Shown here piece by piece: positions 1 through 5,268 of a stretch of 5,268 bases of DNA. The translations under genes were made by a program, and so were the position numbers. Positions within the stretch are counted from its first letter, which is position 1; each line of letters begins with the position of its first letter. Below the pieces are notes generated by a model. The model was not told the origin of the DNA and did not search any database. It worked only from the letters and a program-made list of their open reading frames with translations. Source of the DNA: Gammaproteobacteria bacterium (lineage in GTDB: Bacteria; Pseudomonadota; Gammaproteobacteria; GRL18); NCBI GenBank assembly GCA_024511395.1, contig JANELJ010000165.1, forward strand, positions 1 to 5,268, read 5' to 3'.

Positions 1-158
1 ATTTCTTTATAAATCAATGTGCTATGATTTATTCAGGTCGGACTAATTATAGTCTAAATTTTCTCTTAACTCCCATTGTATAATTTATGACCATAAAAGA
101 CAGTGATATTAAGCAATAAATCTCAGAATGAGTGCTCCACACGGATACAGGCTGATAT
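1..158. other. Region downstream of nrdB, no supported gene
   Basis: This AT-rich stretch follows the nrdB stop codon. I see no ORF with coding character; the short open frames at its left edge are too small to call. No convincing intrinsic terminator for the nrdAB transcript is visible: the only hairpins are a 4-bp stem at 122-132 (CTCA/TGAG) and a 5-bp stem at 41-54 (GACTA/TAGTC), and neither is followed by a U-tract in the minus-strand direction. The operon may end by another mechanism or continue beyond the window edge. No yfaE-like ferredoxin gene, which follows nrdB in enterobacteria, is present here. Confidence 0.5.
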
Positions 159-1337
159 TTACTCCCAATTAAGTGAACCACCGGTCTGGTACTCTGTGAC
201 CCGTGTTTCAAAAAAATTTTTCTCCTTGCGTAAATTGGCCTGCTCATCCAGCCAGTTCAGGCGGTTTTCGGCTCCCGGGAAGGGTTCCTTATGTTTTAAC
301 TGCCTGGCCCGGCGGTTGGCTATAAAACGGAACTGCTCGATATGATCCTCTGCGTTATAACCGATAATAGGGTCGCGCAGAATATAATGTGCATAATCAA
401 TTTCTGCCGCTTCGGCTTCTTCCCACATGCTCTTTATCTGTGCGGGATCAATCTGCACATTATTTTCAGCAATGATCTGATTCACCACTCGGATCCCGAA
501 GGCACAGTGCAGGACTTCATCCCGCATAATATACTGTAGCTGCTCGGCGGTACCGGTCATCAGGCCGCGGCGCTGCAGGGCGAATATGGGACTGAAGCCA
601 TTATAAAACCAGCAGCCTTCAAAAATACCGGCAAAAAAGGTATAGGACAACACAAAATTTTCCAGCTCGTCCTTATCCGTTAAATCTATATCGGCTCGTA
701 ATACCGAGTTAATTTTATTATTAGCCAGCTGAATTTTCTGGTTAATGGCCGGTACCACCCGGTAACGGTTATAGATTTCCCCCTGTTCCAGACCGATGGA
801 TTCAATGCAGTGCTGGTAGGTCCAGGTGTGTAGTGCTTCTTCGTACACCTGACGGGCCTGATAAATCTGCAGTTCAGGAGCGGTCATTTTCTCCATGACC
901 GCCAGGCCGACATTGCGCATGGCCAGAATATCTGAAGTGGTCAGATAAGACAGTACATTTTCATACACATGTTTTTCTTCTACGGTCATCCGGTGCTGAT
1001 AATCATGCACATCTTTGGACATATTGATATCTAGCGGTGTCCAGTGATTTTTATTGGCATTTAGAAAAAAATCCCAGGCCCAGGGGTATTTAAAGGGCGC
1101 CAGCTGATTAATGTCGGTCAGTCCATTAATGACCCGTTTATCATCTGTCCGTACTGGTTCCATAGTAGACTGTGGTGCAGTTTCTGTTTCAGGTGACTTT
1201 GTCTTACTGAGTTTATCTTTAAGGTCAAAGTGTTTCTGATGTTCCAGAATGTGCTCAGCATGAATGGCATTTTCAGTAGTTCTGGTTTTGTTGCTGGTAT
1301 CGTTAAATGCGGCAAGTGGATCGTCCCAGTTAAGCAT
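159..1337 (-). CDS. nrdB: Class Ia ribonucleotide reductase, beta (R2) subunit NrdB
   Basis: NrdB is the cytoplasmic small subunit of class Ia ribonucleoside-diphosphate reductase. It houses the diiron centre and stable tyrosyl radical that is passed to NrdA. The 392-aa protein has a ferritin-like fold. By alignment from memory with E. coli R2, the iron ligands are Asp136, Glu167, His170, Glu240, Glu274 and His277, and the radical tyrosine is Tyr174 (in EEALHTWTY). Radical-transfer residues Trp99, Asp273 and the C-terminal Tyr383 are also present. All are intact, so an active O2-dependent enzyme is expected. Residues 1 to about 65 form a polar extension rich in K, E, T and S, likely disordered, before the conserved core. 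The start is ATG 1337, preceded by AGGA with an 8-nt spacer. It lies 45 bp after nrdA in the same direction, so the two genes are probably cotranscribed and share the upstream control region. Confidence 0.97.
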   Translation of the reverse strand: MLNWDDPLAAFNDTSNKTRTTENAIHAEHILEHQKHFDLKDKLSKTKSPETETAPQSTMEPVRTDDKRVINGLTDINQLAPFKYPWAWDFFLNANKNHWTPLDINMSKDVHDYQHRMTVEEKHVYENVLSYLTTSDILAMRNVGLAVMEKMTAPELQIYQARQVYEEALHTWTYQHCIESIGLEQGEIYNRYRVVPAINQKIQLANNKINSVLRADIDLTDKDELENFVLSYTFFAGIFEGCWFYNGFSPIFALQRRGLMTGTAEQLQYIMRDEVLHCAFGIRVVNQIIAENNVQIDPAQIKSMWEEAEAAEIDYAHYILRDPIIGYNAEDHIEQFRFIANRRARQLKHKEPFPGAENRLNWLDEQANLRKEKNFFETRVTEYQTGGSLNWE

Positions 1338-1345
1338 AATGGTGT

Positions 1346-1349
1346 TCCT
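1346..1349 (-). promoter_or_regulatory. nrdB ribosome binding site
   Basis: On the minus strand AGGA (inside CAGGAACACC) sits 8 nt before the nrdB ATG at 1337. It supports that start codon and independent translation initiation of nrdB across the 45-bp gap after nrdA. I see no promoter or terminator hairpin in that gap. Confidence 0.6.
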
Positions 1350-1382
1350 GTTTTATATTATTATTCAATTATGGGTAGTGTC

Positions 1383-4250
1383 TTATTGACAGGCCTCACA
1401 GTCGGGGTTCAGTATGGAACAGACTTTAGGTGTGCTGTCCTGAACCTCAGCGGTATCAGACTGAACCGAAGTTTTTTCCATATGTGTGGCTCCCATGGAA
1501 CGCAGGTAATAGGTGGTTTTTAAGCTGCGTACCCAGGCCAGTTTATAGAGCTGATCCAGCTTTTTACCAGATGGTTCGGCCATATACAGGTTCAGACTCT
1601 GAGCTTGGTCAATCCATTTCTGGCGGCGTGAGGCTGCTTCAATTAACCAGCGGGTATCAATTTCAAAGGCTGTGGCGTAAATGGACTTAAGCTCATCGGG
1701 AATACGCTCTATGGGCAGCAAGGAACCGTCATAATATTTTAAATCATTGGCCATCACTTCATCCCAGAGTTTTAACTCTTTAAGGTGATTGACCAGACAG
1801 GCGTTAACTACCGTAAATTCCCCGGATAAATTGGATTTAACATACAGGTTCTGATACGCCGGTTCTATGGACTGACTGACCCCACAAATATTAGAAATTG
1901 TGGCAGTGGGGGCAATAGCCAGACAGTTACTATTACGCATACCCTGCGCTTTAATAGTACTGCGCAGACCTTCCCAGTCCAGGGTGCTGCTGGTATCGTA
2001 CTGAATATAGTTCTGCCGTTCTTCGGCCAGCTGCCGGGCAGAATCCAGCGGCAGTATGCCTTGGCTCCAGAGTGAACCTTCATAGGAGGCGTAGCGTCCC
2101 CGCTCTGCACTTAACTGAGTGGAGGCCCTAATAGCAAAATAACTGACGGCTTCCATGGAACGGTCGGCAAATTCAACCGCCTGTTCACTGCCGTAGGCCA
2201 TTTTCTGATAGTATAGGGCATCCTGAAAACCCATAATGCCCAGTCCGACAGGACGATGATGCAGGTTGGAGTGCCGTGCCTGCGGGATAGAATAAAAATT
2301 ATAATCAATGACATTATCCAGCATACGCATGGCGGTGGTAATGGTCTTTTCCAGTTTCTGATGATCCAGACCATTCTCGGTCATATGCGCCAGCAGGTTC
2401 ACTGAGCCTAGGTTACAGACCGCCACTTCATCGGCATTGGTATGCAGGGTAATTTCAGTACACAGATTGGAACTGTGGACAGTGCCCATATGCTGATTGG
2501 TATAACGTATATTGCAGGGATCCTTAAAGGCAATCCATGGGTGTCCGGTTTCAAACAGCATGCCCAGCATTTTACGCCACAGATCAATGGCTTTAACGGT
2601 TTTAAATAACTTTATTTCTCCGAGAGCAGCTTTTTTTTCATAAGACAGATAGGTTTTTTCAAAGGTCTGACCATATTGTTCATGCAGTTCGGGTACTTCA
2701 TCAGGCGAAAATAGCGTCCACTCCTGTTCCTCGGCCACCCGTTTCATAAACAGATCGGGTACCCAATTAGCGGTATTCATATCATGGGTGCGGCGCCGCT
2801 CATCGCCAGTGTTTTTACGCAGTTCCAGAAAATCCTCAATATCAATATGCCAGGTTTCCAGATAAGCACACATGGCGCCTTTGCGTTTGCCGCCCTGATT
2901 AACGGCCACTGCCGTATCATTAGCCACTTTAAGAAAGGGCACAACCCCCTGAGATTCTCCGTTAGTCCCCTTGATATGAGCACCCAGTCCACGAACCGGT
3001 GTCCAGTCATTACCCAGACCACCGGCAAATTTGGATAATAAGGCATTGTCTTTTAAAGCGGAGTAAATGCCTTCCAGATCATCGGGTACAGTGGTCAGAT
3101 AACAGGAAGATAACTGCGGTCTTAAGGTAGCCGAATTAAACAGAGTCGGTGTTGAGCACATAAAGTCAAAGGATGACAGTAACTGATAAAATTCAATGGT
3201 GCGCTGTTCTCGGTCAATTTCGTTTATGGCTAGACCCATGGCTACACGCATAAAAAAGGCTTGGGGCATTTCCATACGAATTTTGTCGTGGTGCAGGAAG
3301 TAGCGGTCATAAAGCGTCTGCAGACCCAAGTAATCAAACTGGTGATCCCGTTCCGGCAAAATGGCCGCTGCCAGTTTCTCCAGATCAAAATGCAGTAATT
3401 TAGGATCAAGCAGCTCCAGTTCCACACCTTTTTTAATATAGCGTTTAAAATAATCAGCGTACTGCTCGGCCATTTCACTCTGGGTGGCTTCCTTCGGCTG
3501 CTGGTAAATATCGCTCAGACATTCCCGGCGCAGGTTATCCAGCAGCAGACGGGCAGACAGGCGGGAATATTCCGGATCACGGTCAATCAGGCTGCGAGCA
3601 TTAAGGATCAGGGCGCTGTATAAATCTACTTCCTGCATACCGTCATAAGCAGCATTCAGGGTGTCTTTAAGCACCTGGTGGATATCCACTTCCTTTAAGC
3701 CCTCGGCTGCTTCCTCAAGCACCTGCTGCAGACGTTGTTTATCCAGTGGTTTTTTATGTCCGGAGGCATCCACAATCTTGACAGGTTTTTTTTCCTGGTT
3801 TTCGGCCTGATCCTGACTCTGGCTGGAGGCACGTTTTTGTGCCTGTTGTTCACGGTAAAGAACATAGGCCCGGGCAATTTTATGCTGGCCGTTACGCATC
3901 AGAGCCAGTTCAACCTGATCCTGAATATTTTCGATATGGACAGTGGAGTTTTCCGGTAAATGGCGGAACAGAGCTTCAACCACTTCTGTGGCCAGTTTAT
4001 CCACAATATCATGTACCCGGCTGGAAGCGGCTGCTGTAACGCCTTCAACGGCCAGAAAAGCCTTGGTCAGTGCCACTATGATTTTACTGCGGTCAAAAGC
4101 GGTTAACTTGCCGTTGCGTCGAATGACCTGATGCTGGCTATAAGGGGAAGTCTGTTCGCTATGCTGGTGTTTTACCTGTTCAGCCTGGCTTAATAAAGTA
4201 CCGGTTTCTACTGACAGAGCGGTATCGGTGCTATTGCTTATATTGGACAT
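1383..4250 (-). CDS. nrdA: Class Ia ribonucleotide reductase, alpha (R1) subunit NrdA
   Basis: NrdA is the cytoplasmic catalytic subunit that reduces NDPs to dNDPs using the radical from NrdB. It has 955 aa. A polar N-terminus (1-40) precedes a canonical ATP-cone at about 41-134 (VIRRNGKLTAFDRSKI). A charged linker follows, then a second, degenerate ATP-cone-like segment at about 157-250, then the R1 lid and ten-stranded barrel. Active-site residues inferred by motif are Cys383 and Cys612 (redox pair), and Asn595, Cys597 and Glu599 in NLCTE (thiyl radical Cys597). Tyr914-Tyr915 are the radical-transfer pair. The tail ends in Cys951-x-x-Cys954 (CEAC), the shuttle that passes electrons from thioredoxin or glutaredoxin. 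The start is ATG 4250, with AGAGGA 5 nt upstream and a protein start (MSNISNSTD) typical of variable NrdA N-termini. A longer in-frame ATG at 4355 lies in the riboswitch leader and is rejected. It is the first gene of the nrdAB operon, under NrdR-box and B12-riboswitch-like elements. Confidence 0.97.
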   Translation of the reverse strand: MSNISNSTDTALSVETGTLLSQAEQVKHQHSEQTSPYSQHQVIRRNGKLTAFDRSKIIVALTKAFLAVEGVTAAASSRVHDIVDKLATEVVEALFRHLPENSTVHIENIQDQVELALMRNGQHKIARAYVLYREQQAQKRASSQSQDQAENQEKKPVKIVDASGHKKPLDKQRLQQVLEEAAEGLKEVDIHQVLKDTLNAAYDGMQEVDLYSALILNARSLIDRDPEYSRLSARLLLDNLRRECLSDIYQQPKEATQSEMAEQYADYFKRYIKKGVELELLDPKLLHFDLEKLAAAILPERDHQFDYLGLQTLYDRYFLHHDKIRMEMPQAFFMRVAMGLAINEIDREQRTIEFYQLLSSFDFMCSTPTLFNSATLRPQLSSCYLTTVPDDLEGIYSALKDNALLSKFAGGLGNDWTPVRGLGAHIKGTNGESQGVVPFLKVANDTAVAVNQGGKRKGAMCAYLETWHIDIEDFLELRKNTGDERRRTHDMNTANWVPDLFMKRVAEEQEWTLFSPDEVPELHEQYGQTFEKTYLSYEKKAALGEIKLFKTVKAIDLWRKMLGMLFETGHPWIAFKDPCNIRYTNQHMGTVHSSNLCTEITLHTNADEVAVCNLGSVNLLAHMTENGLDHQKLEKTITTAMRMLDNVIDYNFYSIPQARHSNLHHRPVGLGIMGFQDALYYQKMAYGSEQAVEFADRSMEAVSYFAIRASTQLSAERGRYASYEGSLWSQGILPLDSARQLAEERQNYIQYDTSSTLDWEGLRSTIKAQGMRNSNCLAIAPTATISNICGVSQSIEPAYQNLYVKSNLSGEFTVVNACLVNHLKELKLWDEVMANDLKYYDGSLLPIERIPDELKSIYATAFEIDTRWLIEAASRRQKWIDQAQSLNLYMAEPSGKKLDQLYKLAWVRSLKTTYYLRSMGATHMEKTSVQSDTAEVQDSTPKVCSILNPDCEACQ

Positions 4251-4361
4251 AGTTTTCCTCTGGTGTCTTAACTCACGTAAGCGGCCAGAGGGAGAAGGGG
4301 AACTGCAGAAGGTCTTCTCACCCTGGGCCTTTACGCGAGACCCGGGTTGATACATATTTGA
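4251..4361 (-). promoter_or_regulatory. Riboswitch expression platform with SD-sequestering helix
   Basis: This is the untranslated RNA between the aptamer and the nrdA ATG. Helices seen by eye are as follows. Helix A is a strong hairpin, CCCGGGTCT (4346-4338) with AGGCCCAGGG (4330-4321), giving 9 pairs, one G-U and one bulged A, loop 4337-4331. Helix B pairs GGCC-AGG-GAGAAG (4329-4314) with CTTCTC-CCT-GGCC (4297-4283), 13 pairs with small internal loops. Helix C pairs CCTCTGG (4291-4285) with CCAGAGG (4263-4257) and covers the Shine-Dalgarno. A and B share 4329-4321; B and C share 4291-4285. This supports translational control: A permits C (off), whereas B prevents C (on). No U-tract follows any hairpin, so a termination mechanism is not indicated. 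Folding energies were not computed. Confidence 0.6.
4256..4261 (-). promoter_or_regulatory. nrdA Shine-Dalgarno, start-deciding
   Basis: On the minus strand AGAGGA lies 5 nt (AAACT) before ATG 4250 and fixes this as the nrdA start. The SD is embedded in CCAGAGG (4263-4257), a perfect complement of CCTCTGG at 4291-4285 in the leader. It can therefore be buried in a 7-bp helix. Confidence 0.85.
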
Positions 4362-4461
4362 GGCAGGTAACCGGACTTAAAAGCCGTTTCAGTATGAAAA
4401 AGCTTTATTACCGTTGCGCGACAGTTCCTGATTTGCACCGGATTTCCCTGCGGACACTACT
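4362..4461 (-). ncRNA. Cobalamin (B12) riboswitch aptamer, compact form
   Basis: The minus strand shows the conserved cobalamin-riboswitch blocks in order. GGGAAATCC (4448-4440) and GGTGCAAATC (4439-4430) come first, then GTCGCGCAACGGTAA (4422-4408), and last the B12-box AAGTCCGGTTACCTGCC (4378-4362). The first three closely match the E. coli btuB leader (GGGAATCC, AGTGCGAATC, GACGCGCAGCGGTAA). Between the last two blocks is a short arm: AAAGC/GCTTT (4406-4402 with 4384-4380) capped by TTTCA-TAC-TGAAA (4399-4387). This replaces the long peripheral domain seen in btuB. The 5' side is also short (TCC-GCA-GGA), and I see no clear closing P1 helix, so the 5' boundary is approximate. It lies about 110 nt before nrdA in the sense orientation and presumably represses nrdAB when cobalamin is bound. 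Confidence 0.88.
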
Positions 4462-4463
4462 GT

Positions 4464-4495
4464 ATAATATAAGTATTATAATATTATGAAGTCTA
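4464..4495 (-). promoter_or_regulatory. Candidate nrdAB promoter
   Basis: Upstream of the aptamer the minus strand offers TAGACT (4495-4490, 4/6 match to TTGACA), then 18 bp, then TATATT (4471-4466, 5/6 match to TATAAT). TATTAT (4469-4464) is an alternative -10. A perfect TATAAT also occurs at 4480-4475 with a poor -35. Any of these would start transcription around 4457-4468, just before the aptamer, giving a leader of roughly 210 nt. The candidate -35 is the last six bases of the downstream NrdR box, a repressor-compatible layout. The AT-rich palindrome TATAATA-TAAG-TATTATA (4463-4480) makes the exact -10 ambiguous. Confidence 0.5.
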
Positions 4496-4505
4496 TATGT
4501 AGTGC
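4490..4505 (-). promoter_or_regulatory. NrdR box, promoter-proximal
   Basis: The minus strand reads GCACTACATATAGACT and matches the palindromic NrdR-box consensus ACACTATATATAGTGT at 12 of 16 positions. The central C-T-A...T-A-T-A-G core is nearly perfect. NrdR is a zinc-ribbon/ATP-cone repressor that senses ATP and dATP and controls RNR operons in most bacteria. This box overlaps the candidate -35 element of nrdAB. Confidence 0.75.
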
Positions 4506-4520
4506 GTTTTTTTTGTTGAG

Positions 4521-4536
4521 ATACAAGATAATGTAT
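4521..4536 (-). promoter_or_regulatory. NrdR box, promoter-distal
   Basis: The minus strand reads ATACATTATCTTGTAT, with an inverted repeat ATACA/TGTAT. It matches the NrdR-box consensus at 12 of 16 positions when the two W positions are counted. Taken alone it would be weak. However, its start is exactly 31 bp from that of the proximal box, leaving a 15-bp spacer. This is the three-helical-turn tandem arrangement known for NrdR sites, and it strengthens both calls. Confidence 0.7.
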
Positions 4537-4613
4537 TTTTTTATGAATGGCAAGTTTTTATGGCATGATTAAAAAAACAGGCTTATTAAAAACAGAGACA
4601 GGTAGTCCAGTAA
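4537..4613. other. Intergenic stretch, no clear terminator
   Basis: This AT-rich spacer lies between the upstream gene's stop and the NrdR boxes. T-runs occur on the minus strand (for example near 4570-4576 and 4587-4591), but I find no GC-rich stem directly before them. Termination of the upstream gene is therefore not explained by a clean intrinsic terminator. Some read-through into nrdAB cannot be excluded. Confidence 0.4.
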
Positions 4614-5268
4614 TTATTTGTTCTTTAAGTTTTCAAGAATAGCCTGCAGGGGGATCAGTTCAACCAGTGCCCGGAACAGAATATTATTATTGTGTATAAG
4701 CCCGTAACACTCATACATCTGGCTTTGATTTTCAGAGTCGGGTTTGCTATCTGAACGAGTCAGATGAATTAAAATATGTAGGCGGTCATTGCTTTTCAAC
4801 TGAGCCAAGACAGTACGATTAACACTGATTTTATGTGAGCCATAAACCATGGGAGAACGTTCAAAATCCAGCTTTTTCAGAAGAAACTTTTCCAGCAAGG
4901 CGCAGGAGATAAACGCACAGGGAAATATTTCCGGAAACTGGTAGCGGTTCCTCAGTTCATCAAAAAACATCCGCTGATCGACTTTTGAACCGCATAAAAA
5001 ATTTTTGGCATTACTGACATTCATAAATTTTCTTTTCAGAAAAAATATTTTGTCCTGTCCATTTAAAACAATGTCTAAAATATCCCTATCCGATTGATGA
5101 CTAAGTTGTTCTGGAAAACTATCAGGATTAGTTTCAGGCAGAAACAGAGGCTGTGCCGTTTCTTTTTTAAAGCCGATTAATGCCAGTTGATTGTCTGCTT
5201 TTACACTGACACGGTTGCTTAGAAAAGGTGTTTCACCGTCTTTAGAGGTCTGAGTATTGCGGATATTA
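4614..5268 (-). CDS. Partial protein of unknown function, possible MaoC/hotdog-like C-terminus
   Basis: The frame is open from the window edge to the TAA at 4614, giving 217 visible residues with the N-terminus missing. An internal ATG at 5024 has only a poor AAAAGA-like SD, and the frame continues uninterrupted for 81 codons above it, so a longer gene is more likely. No signal peptide or membrane segment is apparent in the visible part. The C-terminal half is an alternating hydrophobic, beta-rich stretch: FPEIFPCAFISCALLEKFLL, then MVYGSHKISVNRTVL, DRLHILIHL, YECYGLIHNNNILFRALVEL. This order resembles MaoC-like hotdog proteins, in which a Phe-Pro-rich helix precedes a V-H-x-x-N-like strand and a final long strand. 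The resemblance is from memory, and I see no clear catalytic Asp/His hydratase motif, so the function stays open. It points the same way as nrdAB but is separated by 363 bp holding a full regulatory region, so it is probably a separate transcription unit. Confidence 0.7.
   Translation of the reverse strand, partial: NIRNTQTSKDGETPFLSNRVSVKADNQLALIGFKKETAQPLFLPETNPDSFPEQLSHQSDRDILDIVLNGQDKIFFLKRKFMNVSNAKNFLCGSKVDQRMFFDELRNRYQFPEIFPCAFISCALLEKFLLKKLDFERSPMVYGSHKISVNRTVLAQLKSNDRLHILIHLTRSDSKPDSENQSQMYECYGLIHNNNILFRALVELIPLQAILENLKNK

Noticed and set aside
41..54. Small hairpin GACTA-ATTA-TAGTC as a terminator of nrdAB or of a convergent gene
   Set aside because: The stem is only 5 AT-rich bp and no U-tract follows on the minus strand; on the plus strand only TAAATTTT follows. 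Too weak to call.
2777..3046. Open frames antisense to or out of frame with nrdA and nrdB (for example 2777-3046, 3735-3959, 1230-1523)
   Set aside because: All lie wholly or mostly inside conserved nrdA or nrdB coding sequence, have low-complexity translations rich in W, C and R, and lack plausible SD sequences.
4321..4346. Hairpin A as an intrinsic transcription terminator
   Set aside because: The stem is strong, but the following minus-strand bases (TGAGAAGACC) contain no U-run. An RBS-control role fits better.
4251..4355. N-terminal extension of NrdA from ATG 4355
   Set aside because: It overlaps the riboswitch expression platform, lacks an SD and has no NrdA-like sequence. ATG 4250 has a proper SD.
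4463..4480. AT-rich inverted repeat TATAATA-TAAG-TATTATA as a separate operator
   Set aside because: It coincides with overlapping -10-like sequences and does not match the NrdR consensus. Symmetry this simple can arise by chance in AT-rich promoter DNA.
5022..5045. ATG 5024 as the true start of the upstream gene
   Set aside because: The SD is poor, and the frame stays open for 81 more codons with coding-like composition up to the window edge.

Overview
The window carries a class Ia ribonucleotide reductase operon, nrdA-nrdB, on the minus strand, with an elaborate control region. A truncated, unassigned minus-strand gene lies upstream. NrdA (955 aa, two N-terminal ATP-cone regions, C-terminal CxxC) and NrdB (392 aa) resemble the Pseudomonas-type gammaproteobacterial enzymes, so a gammaproteobacterium of moderate, slightly AT-leaning composition is the best guess. 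I cannot name a genus.

Layout, in minus-strand reading order. Positions 5268-4614 hold the 3' part of a gene that enters from outside the window; its C-terminal half may be a MaoC/hotdog-like domain. Positions 4613-4251 are the nrdA control region. It contains two NrdR-box-like palindromes spaced 31 bp apart, an AT-rich promoter overlapping the downstream box, a compact cobalamin (B12) riboswitch aptamer, and a roughly 110-nt expression platform that can fold so as to hide or expose the nrdA Shine-Dalgarno. nrdA runs from 4250 to 1383. After a 45-bp gap, nrdB runs from 1337 to 159. Positions 1-158 hold nothing I can support as a gene.

NrdA (large, catalytic, allosterically controlled) and NrdB (diiron-tyrosyl radical) together reduce ribonucleoside diphosphates to deoxyribonucleotides. 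All principal catalytic, metal-ligand and radical-transfer residues are visible in both, so the enzyme looks intact. The upstream DNA suggests two control layers: transcriptional repression by NrdR when (d)ATP is plentiful, and RNA-level shut-off by cobalamin. The usual reason for cobalamin to repress a B12-independent reductase is that the cell also owns a B12-dependent class II enzyme (NrdJ). That gene is not in this window, so its presence elsewhere is a testable prediction.

The most interesting part is the 4251-4536 leader: tandem NrdR boxes plus a reduced B12 aptamer plus a plausible chain of mutually exclusive helices ending at the ribosome binding site.
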